From positions 186,001-250,000 of the forward strand of contig CAUEEP010000887.1 in NCBI GenBank assembly GCA_958450365.1: a DNA stretch of 64,000 nt, given 5' to 3'. A program made the translations under genes and the position numbers. Source of the stretch: Mesorhabditis belari (Eukaryota; Nematoda; Chromadorea; Rhabditida; Rhabditidae). Numbering within the stretch: position 1 is the first letter of the stretch; each line of letters begins with the position of its first letter. The notes under the pieces were generated by a model. That model did no database searches. It was not told the DNA's origin and saw nothing but the letters and a program-made list of their open reading frames with translations. Shown here piece by piece: positions 35,771-46,970 of the stretch.

Positions 35771-38545
35771 TCATGTTAAAAGCGTTGATTCATCGCTTTC
35801 TTGTGAGCACGAGGAGCGGGAACTGGATGAATCGTCGAAGCGCACCCCCAACAACATCTCCAACTCCACCACACAACTGTTCGGGTCAACGGGATTCACC
35901 TAGAATTTCAAGGCTCCGGGAATCGAAGTAAAATCCATTCTTGCATCCTAATTAACTAACATGACATCCAGGATTAACAAATCAGAATGAATTTTTTGAA
36001 AACATTGAACAAGATGCAGATTTAAGGTTGAGTGAATGATCTCGACCCTTTCAAAAGCTTTAATTCAGTGAGTTCAGTGATTTTAGCCAAGCCAAGTATT
36101 CAAATCTTTTCTAAACTCTTACCAGCATCGTTTGCCATCCAATTTTCTTCGCAGCCTCAAGATTTTCCGGTTGATCATCTAAAAAGAGGCAATCCGATGG
36201 GAGAACGCCGAGCGCCTCGAAGCGTTGCAAGCAGATCTAAGAATTCGAATGGTTTAAATAATGCAAAAGTTGTTGTGACATCCAGGATTCACTTTGGATT
36301 AGTTCACAATTCCCAAATTTCAGTTCTCACCTCGAAAATTCGCTCCTCTGGTTTCCGCGTGCCTTCAACAGCCGACTCGACAACTACGTCAAACAGCGAT
36401 TCGTCAATCGGCGTCCGTCGGAGTTTTCTTTCCTAAATTTTGTTTTAAAAACGAAAAGAAATAATAGAAACTTTATCTAAATAGCAATTATTTGTGAGTA
36501 GACCAGTGAGAAAGCCAAGAGCGGGCAGTTGCCGGAGAGCTGAGATCATTCCCTCGGCCTGGAATCTGTATCTTGTTCAATGTTTTCAAAAAATTCATCC
36601 TAATTTGTTTATCCTGGATATCACGTTAGCTAAAAAGCTAAAAAGGATCTAAGATTTGTAATTTCTTAGAGCCAAGAGTTGTCGGACAGCTGAGATCATT
36701 CGCTCAGCCTGGAATCTGTCTCTTGTTCAATGTTTTCAAAAAATAGCTTCTAATTTGTTTATTCTGGATGTCATGTCAGCTAAAAAAGCTAAAAGGATCT
36801 AAGATTTGTAATTTCTTAGAGCCAAGAGCGGGGAGTTGCCGGAGAGCTGAGATCATTCGCTCAGCCTAGAATTTGCATCTTGTTCAATGTTTTCAAAAAA
36901 TTCATCCTAATTTGCTAATCCTGGATATCATGTTAGCTAAAAAAGGGGTTTAAGATTTGTAATTCTTAGAGCCAAGAGTTGTCGGAGAGCTGAGATCATT
37001 CCCTCAGCCTGGAATCTGTATCTTGTTCAATGTTTTCAAAAAATTCATCCTAATTTGTTTATCCTGGATATCATGTTAGCTAAAAAAGGGTTTAAGATTT
37101 CTAATTTCTTAGGGCCAAGAGCGGGCAGTTGCCGGAGAGCTGAGATCATTCGCTCAGCCTGGAATCTGCATCTTATTCAATGTTTTCAAAAAATTGCTTC
37201 TAATTTGCTAATCCTGGATATCATGTTAGCTAAAAAGCTAAAAAGGATCTAAGATTTGTAATTTCTTACATATTGTTGATGCTTCTCATCACCCATCCAT
37301 GTGCTAACGAATGGCACCGGGCATTGCATTGGGCAGCCTTTCTAAAATCAGAAAATTTTAGCTGATAAGCTTCGTTGAGCTTTAATTTCACATAACTAGA
37401 ATAACTTTCTTCTCCTTCTTTCTTCTTCTTCTTTCTTCTTCTTCTAACTTCTAAAAGACTAACTTTAATATTCAAAGTTTACCTGAACGGAAAGCCTTGG
37501 GATGTAGATATTCTCCAATTCATCGCACGTGTATTCCCCCTAGAATAAACAGACATTTTTTTTTCTTTGAGTCAAGCTAGAGCTTCTTTTTCTATTAATC
37601 TAAAGCTTTGTCAAGGTTTGACAAGGTTTGTTTTAAGATCAATAGATTTAATTGAAAATTGAAAACAAAGCTTTGTGGCTTAAAGGCTTAGGCTCAGGCT
37701 CAGACCAGGCTTAGACTCAGGCTTGGGTTTAGACTCAGGCTTAGGCTTAGGCTCAGGCTCAGACCAGGCTTAGACTCAGGCTTAGGTTTAGACTCAGGCT
37801 TAGGCTTAGGCTTAGGCTAGGCTTAGGCTTAGGCTTAGGCTTAGGCTTGGACTTAGTGCGAAGGCTAGCGCCTAGCGCCTCGGCTCTACTAATGCTTGAC
37901 TGGATTTTGACTGCTCAGCACATCTATAGTTCCCCATCTTTCTGTTTTCCTAAGCTTTCTAAGCTTTTCTACTTTTCAAAACTTTTCTCTACCCCATTCT
38001 TGGCACAATAATTTCATTATAAACATTATAAAGATTCATTATAAACAAGTTCGGATGCTCTTTTCTTATTTCCCCGTAAACGATTGCTCATCAAGGTCAC
38101 CAAATCACGTCATTTTTCGATCTCAATCGAATTTTTCTTTTTCACTTTTTCAATGTCACAACTAACAACGGAGCATCGAGATCGAAATCTCAACTTTTGC
38201 CAAATTTTCATTTCCAACACCACCAATTTTCCCTTAAAACTATGATAATTCACAAAATTAGCCAAAAAAAAGAATGCCCGACTCACCCTAAAAAGATCGA
38301 GGCCTGTCTCGTCGCTAACATGCTGCAAAACGGCTTGCTTCAGCAGACACTCTTGCACGAATGCCCAATCGACGCCGTGTCGTTGCGCTAAATCTGAAAT
38401 CGAGTTTTTGTTTTGAATAAATTAGTTAATCCTGGAAGGCACGCTAGAATTTTAAAATAAAAAAATTGCCTTTAAAGCAGCGGGTCGCTCCCTGGTATGT
38501 CATCAGTACGCCACCGTAGTCGAAAATCACTGCCTTTATCGGCAT
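35771..38545 (-). CDS. HAD-like hydrolase (epoxide-hydrolase N-domain/ACAD10 type), 8 exons, 247 aa
   Basis: Exons (descending): 38545-38470, 38393-38287, 37539-37483, 37341-37270, 36558-36472, 36432-36331, 36236-36123, 35899-35771. Phases join and the frame ends in TGA. HAD motifs are in order: motif I IFDYGGVL at residue 7, with Gly where many family members have the second Asp; motif II LLTNN near 129; the lysine segment GTRKPEERIF; and motif III CLFLDDQPENLEAAKKIGWQ. The length fits a stand-alone hydrolase of the group that includes the N-terminal domains of soluble epoxide hydrolase and ACAD10. The substrate is unknown, and loss of the second Asp argues against ordinary phosphatase chemistry. 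Exon 1 uses a GC donor (38469-38468). A second copy of exon 1 lies at 38830-38755, and four decoy copies of the exon-5 start lie in intron 4. Confidence 0.82.
36515..37260. repeat. ~150-bp tandem repeat, five units carrying an exon start
   Basis: Each unit contains, on the minus strand, attccag followed by the first ~45 nt of HAD exon 5 (GCTGAGCGAATGATCTCAGC). Units lie near 36,515, 36,668, 36,818, 36,968 and 37,112. Only the 36,515 unit continues into the full exon. Each also holds a CTGGATATCAC/T-type motif. Confidence 0.85.
37685..37856. repeat. Interstitial TTAGGC telomere-like repeat
   Basis: Mixed caggctcagaccaggcttag units resolve to the right (37,798-37,850) into about eight near-perfect ttaggc units. 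TTAGGC is the nematode telomere repeat. It lies in intron 2 of the HAD-like gene. Confidence 0.75.
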
Positions 38546-38754
38546 TCTGTGAATTAAAGTTGTAATTTGTAGTTTCTGGAAGTCACAAAGGAAAATGAAA
38601 TGATCAATGACTACAGAAAACGAGTTTTGAAAAATCAAAAAATCCTCGAATGAGATCGAAGCGATAGAGGGAAGACCAACGCTTAAAATGAGTTTTTAAG
38701 AAAATATTCGTTAATCCTGGAACGCACGCTAGACTTTTAAGACAAAAAAACTGC

Positions 38755-38830
38755 CTTTAAAGCAGCGGGTCGCTCCCTGGTATGTCATTAGTACGCCACC
38801 GTAGTCGAAAATCACTGCCTTTATCGGCAT
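38755..38830 (-). CDS. Duplicate first exon of the HAD-like gene
   Basis: A second copy of exon 1, about 285 bp upstream on the minus strand, starts ATG and encodes the same 25 residues (MPIKAVIFDYGGVLMTY to CFK), ending at the same kind of GC donor (gcag). The whole unit of about 285 bp is duplicated (38,432-38,716 and 38,717-39,004), with few substitutions, two of them silent in the exon. It could serve as an alternative first exon or be a recent inert duplicate. Confidence 0.6.
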
Positions 38831-38999
38831 TCTGTGGATTAAAGTTGTAATTTGTAGTTTCTGGAAGTCACAAAGGAAAATGAAATGATCAATGACTACA
38901 GAAAACGATCGAGAAAATGAATCATAAAAATCCTCGAATGAGATCGAAGTGATAGAGTCAACACCAATGCTTAAAATGGGTTTCTAAGAAAATATTCGT

Positions 39000-40030
39000 T
39001 AATCCTGGAGCTCACGAAGGTAGTTTTTCTTTAAATAAACATGTTTTAGTCACAAAATCGAGTGATGGATGAAGGAGTCGTTATGGAAATATGGAAATAT
39101 GGAAATATGGCAGAATCGTTGAGATGGATTTGAAAGGAAACGATAAAACGGCAACAGAGATCATATTTTTGCTTGAGGAGGACCGGTGATCGGATTTTTC
39201 GGTGTCACCTCAGCCGTCTCACCTCTCGGGGATTCCCGCAAGGGGATTCCCGGAGATTTAGCACCTAGGCGAGCCGAAGCACAAACACCATTTGAACAAA
39301 AGGGAAAATCTAACCAAATTAAGAGGCTATTGATTTAAAAGTGTAAAATTTGTCGTTTCTGGAATGCACCCAACAATCTGGGAGTGCTGTGGGATTGTCA
39401 GCGTCTGAAAAATAGCTGCCTGATATGTTTGAAACGAGTACGAGGGAAAATAAAGCCAAATTTAGAGGTTTGGACATTTAAAAACAAAAAAGAAATTCAA
39501 TTCTGGAAGGCACAGAAGACTTTTAGACTGAAGTTTCTGAAAAACGAGCTCTCTGGAAAAGATAGTCGGGTCAAAATCAAGTAGAAGAGAAAATCTGCTA
39601 AAGCAGGAAAGCTATCTATTCAAAAATGCAAAAATCATAAAAGCTGGATGTCAGGAAAGAGTATTATATCAGAAATTTGCATAAAATAAAGCTTCTTTTT
39701 TATTGGGTTTTTTGTTGGGTTTTTTGTTGGGTTTTTTGTTGGGTTTTTTGTTGGTTGTTGTACGCTGTCACTCCGAGGACCGTTTTGGACCGTTTTGGTC
39801 ATCGTTTTGGACAGCAGAAATCATTTGAATGGTGATAATGGGAAGGAAAAAAGCAAATGAAGAGCAGAAGAGCAAGATGAGGTATTTCTTTTTCTTTGGA
39901 GAGGAAGAAGCAGAAGCATTCATTGAAACAAAGAAAAAGCTGATAGGGATGATTGATTTGATCTAAATTTTATCGAATCATAGCTTCGAAGATTTTGGGA
40001 ATGAAATTTAAGTAGAGGGGAAAACGATGA
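39000..40030. other. Intergenic, no gene seen
   Basis: Contains four forms of the dispersed motif (39,005; 39,359; 39,504; 39,644) and a short gggttttttgttg array (39,700-39,755). Nothing else is supported. Confidence 0.5.
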
Positions 40031-40031
40031 A

Positions 40032-43000
40032 GAAATGAAGAATGAAGAATGAAGAATGAAGAAGTGAAGAAGTGAAGCAGTGAAGAATGAAGAATGAAGA
40101 AGTGAAGAAGTGAAGGAGTGAAGAATGAAGAATGAAGAAGTGAAGAAGTGAAGGAGTGAAGAATGAAGAATGAAGAAGTGAAGGAGTGAAGAATGAAGAA
40201 TGAAGAAGTGAAGAAGTGAAGGAGTGAAGAATGAAGAATGAAGAATGAAGAAGTGAAGAAGTGAAGGAGTGAAGAATGAAGAATGAAGAAGTGAAGGAGT
40301 GAAGAATGAAGAATGAAGAAGTGAAGAAGTGAAGGAGTGAAGAATGAAGAATGAAGAAGTGAAGGAGTGAAGAATGAAGAATGAAGAAGTGAAGAAGTGA
40401 AGGAGTGAAGAATGAAGAATGAAGAATGAAGAAGTGAAGAAGTGAAGGAGTGAAGAATGAAGAATGAAGAATGAAGAAGTGAAGAAGTGAAGGAGTGAAG
40501 AATGAAGAATGAAGAAGTGAAGGAGTGAAGAATGAAGAATGAAGAAGTGAAGAAGTGAAGGAGTGAAGGAGTGAAGAATGAAGAATGAAGAAGTGAAGAA
40601 GTGAAGGAGTGAAGAATGAAGAATGAAGAAGTGAAGGGAGTGAAGAATGAAGAATGAAGAAGTGAAGAAGTGAAGGAGTGAAGAATGAAGAATGAAGAAT
40701 GAAGAAGTGAAGAAGTGAAGGAGTGAAGAATGAAGAATGAAGAAGTGAAGGAGTGAAGAATGAAGAATGAAGAAGTGAAGAAGTGAAGGAGTGAAGAATG
40801 AAGAATGAAGAAGTGAAGGAGTGAAGAATGAAGAATGAAGAAGTGAAGAAGTGAAGGAGTGAAGAATGAAGAATGAGAAGAATGAAGAAGTGAAGAAGTG
40901 AAGGGAGTGAAGAATGAAGAATGAAGAAGTGAAGGAGTGAAGAATGAAGAATGAAGAAGTGAAGAAGTGAAGGAGTGAAGAATGAAGAATGAAGAATGAA
41001 GAAGTGAAGAAGTGAAGGAGTGAAGAATGAAGAATGAAGAAGTGAAGAAGTGAAGGAGTGAAGAATGAAGAATGAAGAAGTGAAGGAGTGAAGAATGAAG
41101 AATGAAGAAGTGAAGAAGTGAAGGGAGTGAAGAATGAAGAATGAAGAATGAAGAAGTGAAGAAGTGAAGGAGTGAAGAATGAAGAATGAAGAATGAAGAA
41201 GTGAAGAAGTGAAGGAGTGAAGAATGAAGAATGAAGAAGTGAAGGAGTGAAGGAGTTGAAGAATGAAGAAGTGAAGAAGTGAAGGAGTGAAGAATGAAGA
41301 ATGAAGAAGTGAAGAAGTGAAGGAGTGAAGAATGAAGAATGAAGAATGAAGAAGTGAAGAATGAAGAATGAAGAAGTGAAGAAGTGAAGGAGTGAAGAAT
41401 GAAGAATGAAGAATGAAGAAGTGAAGAAGTGAAGGAGTGAAGAATGAAGAATGAAGAATGAAGAAGTGAAGAAGTGGAAGGAGTGAAGAATGAAGAATGA
41501 AGAAGTGAAGGAGTGAAGAATGAAGAATGAAGAAGTGAAGAAGTGAAGGAGTGAAGAATGAAGAATGAAGAATGAAGAAGTGAAGAAGTGAAGGAGTGAA
41601 GAATGAAGAATGAAGAATGAAGAAGTGAAGAAGTGAAGGAGTGAAGAAGAATGAAGAATGAAGAAGTGAAGGAGTGAAGAATGAAGAATGAAGAAGTGAA
41701 GAAGTGAAGGAGTGAAGAATGAAGAATGAAGAAGTGAAGAAGTGAAGGAGTGAAGAATGAAGAATGAAGAAGTGAAGAAGTGAAGGAGTGAAGAATGAAG
41801 AATGAAGAAGTGAAGAAGTGAAGGAGTGAAGAATGAAGAATGAAGAATGAAGAAGTGAAGAAGTGAAGGGAGTGAAGAATGAAGAATGAAGAATGAAGAA
41901 GTGAAGAAGTGAAGGAGTGAAGAATGAAGAATGAAGAAGTGAAGGAGTGAAGAATGAAGAATGGAAGAAGTGAAGAAGTGAAGGAGTGAAGAATGAAGAA
42001 TGAAGAAGTGAAGAAGTGAAGGAGTGAAGAATGAAGAATGAAGAATGAAGAAGTGAAGAATGAAGAATGAAGAAGTGAAGAAGTGAAGGAGTGAAGAATG
42101 AAGAATGAAGAATGAAGAAGTGAAGAAGTGAAGGGAGTGAAGAATGAAGAATGAAGAATGAAGAAGTGAAGAAGTGAAGGAGTGAAGAATGAAGAATGAA
42201 GAATGAAGAAGTGAAGAAGTGAAGGAGTGAAGAATGAAGAATGAAGAAGTGAAGGAGTGAAGAATGAAGAATGAAGAAGTGAAGAAGTGAAGGAGTGAAG
42301 AATGAAGAATGAAGAATGAAGAAGTGAAGAAGTGAAGGAGTGAAGAATGAAGAATGAAGAATGAAGAAGTGAAGAAGTGAAGGAGTGAAGAATGAAGAAT
42401 GAAGAATGAAGAAGTGAAGAAGTGAAGGGAGTGAAGAATGAAGAATGAAGAATGAAGAAGTGAAGAAGTGAAGGAGTGAAGAATGAAGAATGAAGAATGA
42501 AGAAGTGAAGAAGTGAAGGAGTGAAGAATGAAGAATGAAGAATGAAGAAGTGAAGAAGTGAAGGAGTGAAGAAATGAAGAATGAAGAAGTGAAGGAGTGA
42601 AGAATGAAGAATGAAGAAGTGAAGAAGTGAAGGAGTGAAGAATGAAGAATGAAGAAGTGAAGGAGTGAAGAATGAAGAATGAAGAAGTGAAGAAGTGAAG
42701 GAGTGAAGAATGAAGAATGAAGAATGAAGAAGTGAAGAAGTGAAGGAGTGAAGAATGAAGAATGAAGAATGAAGAAGTGAAGGAGTGAAGAATGAAGAAT
42801 GAAGAAGTGAAGAAGTGAAGGAGTGAAGAATGAAGAATGAAGAATGAAGAAGTGAAGAAGTGAAGGAGTGAAGAATGAAGAATGAAGAAGTGAAGAATGA
42901 AGAAGTGAAGAATGAAGAAGTGAAGAAGTGAAGCAGTGAAGAAGTGAAGAAGTGAAGAAGTGAAGAAGTGAAGAATGAAGAATGAAGAATGAAGAATGAA

Positions 43001-43515
43001 GAAGTGAAGAAGTGAAGGAGTGAAGAATGAAGAATGAAGAATGAAGAAGTGAAGAAGTGAAGGAGTGAAGAATGAAGAATGAAGAATGAAGAAGTGAAGA
43101 AGTGAAGGAGTGAAGAATGAAGAATGAAGAAGTGAAGGAGTGAAGAATGAAGAATGAAGAAGTGAAGAATGAAGAAGTGAAGAATGAAGAAGTGAAGAAG
43201 TGAAGAATGAAGAATGAAGAAGTGAAGAAGTGAAGGAGTGAAGAATGAAGAATGAAGAAGTGAAGGAGTGAAGAATGAAGAATGAAGAAGTGAAGAATGA
43301 AGAAGTGAAGAATGAAGAAGTGAAGGAGTGAAGAATGAAGAATGAAGAAGTGAAGAATGAAGAAGTGAAGAATGAAGAAGTGAAGAAGTGAAGAATGAAG
43401 AATGAAGAATGAAGAATGAAGAAGTGAAGAAGTGAAGCAGTGAAGAAGTGAAGAAGTGAAGAAGTGAAGAAGTGAAGAATGAAGAATGAAGAATGAAGAA
43501 GTGAAGAAGTGAAGA
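40032..43515. repeat. 3.5-kb GAAGAATGAAGAAGTGAAGG minisatellite with higher-order structure
   Basis: Built from 7- and 8-bp words gaagaat, gaagaagt, gaaggagt combined into units of about 35-60 bp. The minus strand is open for about 1,200 codons of Phe/His/Leu/Ser because stop codons are absent from the words. There is no splice or composition evidence for a gene. Confidence 0.95.
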
Positions 43516-43729
43516 AATGAAGCTCTCTGTGATCTCTGTGAAACATCAAAAGATGCTAAAGATGCTAAAGAGCTCTGGCATAGAAAATTCTCAAAAATTT
43601 CTCAAAAAACGAAAAAAGTTAAGGGGAAAAGAAAGAAATTGGGATTTTCGTTTTTTAAAGAATTTGATAAGTTATGGAAAAGATTAAAACAATCTCGCAA
43701 ACAATCAAAACAGACAAACCATTTTACAT

Positions 43730-43930
43730 TTTAACCACCTTAACATCTTAAGGAAGCGTTTAAAACATTAAAAGATTAAAAGATTAAAAGATCTAAAAGA
43801 CTTATAACATTTAAAACATTTAAAACCTTAAAACATTTCCATTTCCTTTAAAGATTTAAAAGATTTAAAAGATTTAAAACATTTAAAACATTTAAAAGAT
43901 TTATAACATTTATAATATTTCTAGAGTCAA
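43730..43930. repeat. TTTAAAACAT / TTTAAAAGAT repeat
   Basis: Irregular 10-bp units. 43,930-44,630 is A/G-rich with no supported gene. Confidence 0.7.
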
Positions 43931-44629
43931 AATTCCAGGCTAAAATAGAAAATGGCTTTATTTTTGGCGTCATAGCTGTGAAAAAAGCTTATTTGATTTA
44001 CTTGATTTACTGAAAATAGGTTGTTGGGTGATTGTGAGATGGATTGAAATGGGGAAAAGTCTGTGTTAGTGTTCGGAAATTTAGAAAAACGAGTGAAAGA
44101 GAGAATGAGAAAAAAACGAAAAAGAGAATTTTTTGAGAAGAGAAATTGAAAGAAATTTTGTGAAATTTGTTGAAAAACGAATGAAATGAAAAAAAAAGAG
44201 AAACAAATTTTCAGCAGAAAAATCCAGAGAAATGAGAAGGGAATTGAAAGAGAGTTGAAGAAGAGAGCTGAGAAAGAGCTGAGAAACAGCTGAAAAAGAG
44301 AGCTGAAAAAGAGAAATGCTGGTTTTGGGTCGATATTCCCTCTGCTGCTGGGGGAAAAGGGAAGAGAGTGGGCAAGTGAACTGTGTCTCGTGGTCGTCTT
44401 TCGCTGTCTATGCTGTATTTGTGCTTCATATTTTCTCGAGAACCATCAAAACACCTTTGCAACTGAGACTTGCTAAAGCTAAAGACAGAGCTAAAGACGA
44501 GCTAAAAAAAAAAGAAAAAAAAAAAAAAGGAGCGAACCCACCAGGGAGAAGAGGGGGAAAGAAAAAAGAGAAAGGAAAAAAAACGGGGCGGGCGAGCCAG
44601 CCAAAAAAAAAAAAAAAAAGAAAAAGCCA

Positions 44630-44660
44630 GCTAAAGCCAGCCAACCAGCCAGCCAGCCAA

Positions 44661-44717
<57 letters not shown>

Positions 44718-44720
44718 TAA

Positions 44721-44771
<51 letters not shown>

Positions 44772-44905
44772 TAAAGCCAGCCAGCCAGCCAGCCAGCCAG
44801 CTAAAGCCAGCTAACAGCCAGCTAAGCCAGCCAGCTAAAGCCAGCCAACCAGCCAGCCAGCCAGCCAGCCAGCCAGCAAGCCAGCCAGCCAGCCAGCTAA
44901 AGCCA
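44630..44905. repeat. CCAG tetranucleotide array
   Basis: Tandem ccagccag interrupted by ctaaag. Preceded by A-rich simple sequence (44,500-44,625). Confidence 0.9.
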
Positions 44906-45670
44906 ACAAATTCGAGCTTTCTTTGCTAGTAGCTGTGCTCTGAAAGAGTTCACGAGCTGGAAGAGTTGTTAAACTTCTCAAAGTTGATGATTTTAGCCGC
45001 ATTCTCGCTATCTGGAAGTCAAAAAGGCTAAAAAAGCAGTGAAAAGGTGACTTTTGTATGAGTGATTGACTGACTAAGTGGGTGAATGAGCCAAGTCATG
45101 TAAAATGAATTTAAATCAATGAAAAAAAACAAAACTTTCAAATATTTTCTGCTATCTGGAATTCACAGAATGTAAAAATTATTTAAAAACATGCAAAATA
45201 GAAATTTAAAAATTTTCGATAAGACAAAAAGACGTTGACGTTAAAATGAAAAAATTTCAACAAAAAACAATTCTGAAAAATTCTGAAGCGTTTAGTAAAG
45301 CGATTTCTGTTCGATTAAAGAACCGTTTTTCTTTCTTTATTTAGTCGTAAATCCCCTCGCTTATCAGTGTTGGGCTCAAAAAAAACGACTGCTCGCTCGA
45401 GCTGATCGAGCTGATCGAGCTGATCGAGTTGATCGAGTTGATCGACCGATTAAAGCTCAAACATTAATCATTAGTTAAATTTTAAAATAATTCCTGCAAT
45501 CTGGAGCTCACAGAAGATCTTGAAAGAAAAATTTGGTGAAAAAAATGAATTTGAAATTTTTGACTTTTTTTAGAGTTGTCAGAGTTGAGGTACAAAGTGG
45601 GTTTCCACGGAAAAGAGTCTTCAGAAAAAAAACAAATGCTCTCTATTTCTCTAGTGACTTCCAGTTTCAC

Positions 45671-45788
45671 CTGATCTCTCGCAAAAAGACATTTCAAGCC
45701 ACTCTGCGGCCTCCAAGGCGTCGCCACTGTTTTTGAGGCCGAAGAAACAGAGTTCAATCCCTTCCATCACGGCTTTCCCGGTACAAAC
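45671..45788 (-). CDS. Exon-like fragment, unknown
   Basis: On the minus strand ttttgatgag opens a 39-codon frame with peptides GKAVMEGIELCFFGLKNSG and DALEAAEWLEMSFCER, ending at gtgaaa. The residue pattern looks like an amphipathic helical repeat, but I cannot link it to other exons or a family. It may be a gene relic. Confidence 0.25.
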
Positions 45789-45847
45789 CTCATCAAAACA
45801 CCGAACCAGCCATGATTCAATGATGGAAGATAAATAAACGATTTATT

Positions 45848-45990
45848 ATGTAAGAATTGGGAAATGAAAATGGAAAACTCCGCGAGACTCCTTTGCTCGA
45901 TGGTGAATAAGTGAATTTTGAAAAGAAAAATTTTTATAAACAAATTTATAAACAAATTTATTTCTCATTTTCTCTTGTGACTTCCAGAAA
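45848..45990. repeat. Left copy of a ~135-bp direct repeat flanking the Tc1 relic
   Basis: Contains gaaaactccgcgagactcct and ctcgatggtgaataagtgaa and ends at a GTGACTTCCAG motif. The right copy is 46,855-46,970. Confidence 0.8.
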
Positions 45991-46017
45991 GAATAATTAA
46001 AAAGAAAAATTGAACGA

Positions 46018-46147
46018 CAAGACGATGCTCGACAAGACGATGCTCGACAAGACGATGCTCGACAAGACGATGCTCGACAAGACGATGCTCGACAAGACGA
46101 TGCTCGACAAGACGATGCTCGACAAGACGATGCTCGACAAGACGATG
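46018..46147. repeat. 15-bp minisatellite (gacaagacgatgctc)
   Basis: Eight to nine near-perfect units directly before the transposase relic. Confidence 0.9.
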
Positions 46148-46184
46148 TTCGCCTCTTAGGATGTACGCCCAGAACAGTTTCTCT

Positions 46185-46857
46185 TGTTATGGCAAAAATG
46201 AATGCGTCTGGAAATGTGCACAGATCTAGGAAAAAGGGACGGCCGAGGATTACAACAAAGAATGAAGACCGATTCCTTACGGGAGCTTTCAAAAAGGATC
46301 CGAATTTGACGTTGAACGATGGAGTCATTCTTTTCAAGCAAACTTTAAACAAGAATATTTCCCGCTGGACCTTGCATCGATGACGCTTGCTCGATGCTTG
46401 CTCGACGCTTGCTCGACGCTTGCTCGATGCTTGCTCGATGCTTGCTCGATGCTTGCTCGATGCTTGCTCGATGCTTGCTCGATGCTTGCTCGATGCTTGC
46501 TCTATGCTTGCTCGACGCTTGCTTCAAGCAGCATTGTATACTAGAAGACCTGCTTTCAAGCCTATGATGACAGCCAGGAGGCAGCGCAAACAGGCAGCGC
46601 CTTCAATTTGCTCGAACCTATTCAACTTGGACAATCGATGATTGGGCCCGAGTGTTGTTGTTGTTTTTTTGTTGTTGTTGTTTTTTGTTGTTGGTTTTTT
46701 GTTGATGAAACCAAAGTTGATATTTTTCTTTCAAATCGAAATCATCTGATCCGACGTCCAATTGGAAAGCGATATCAACTCAAGCACTTGCAACCCACGA
46801 TGAAAACAGCCGGAGGATCAATTATGCATTTCGGTAACGATAATTTTCTCCTTTGAA
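46185..46857 (+). pseudogene. Tc1-like transposase relic
   Basis: The + strand frame from 46,190 gives the helix-turn-helix region: KKGRPRITTKNEDRFL, then NISRWTLHR. After an inserted minisatellite it gives TRRPAFKPMMTARRQRKQAA, and near 46,750 the peptides IRRPIGKRYQLKHL and MKTAGGSIMHFG, which correspond in order to Tc1-family segments ending in GGGSVMVWG. Frames change between pieces and there is no intact catalytic triad. Dead element flanked by direct repeats. Confidence 0.65.
46383..46525. repeat. 12-bp minisatellite (cgatgcttgctc) inside the Tc1 relic
   Basis: About eleven units splitting the helix-turn-helix part of the transposase relic. Confidence 0.9.
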
Positions 46858-46970
46858 AATGGAAAACTCCGCGATACTCCTTTGCTCGATGGTGAATAAG
46901 TGAATTTTGAAAAGAAAAATTTTTATAAACAAATTTATCTCTCATTTTCTCTTGTGACTTCCAGAAAGAA
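46855..46970. repeat. Right copy of the direct repeat flanking the Tc1 relic
   Basis: Near-identical to 45,848-45,990 and also ends at GTGACTTCCAG (46,954). Confidence 0.8.

Noticed and set aside
39920..43549. 1,209-codon open frame on the minus strand
   Set aside because: It coincides with the minisatellite words; composition is only Phe/His/Leu/Ser and there are no splice or start signals.
44316..44720. 134-codon frame with Lys-rich stretch
   Set aside because: It runs through simple A-rich and CCAG sequence with no splice signals or recognisable peptide.
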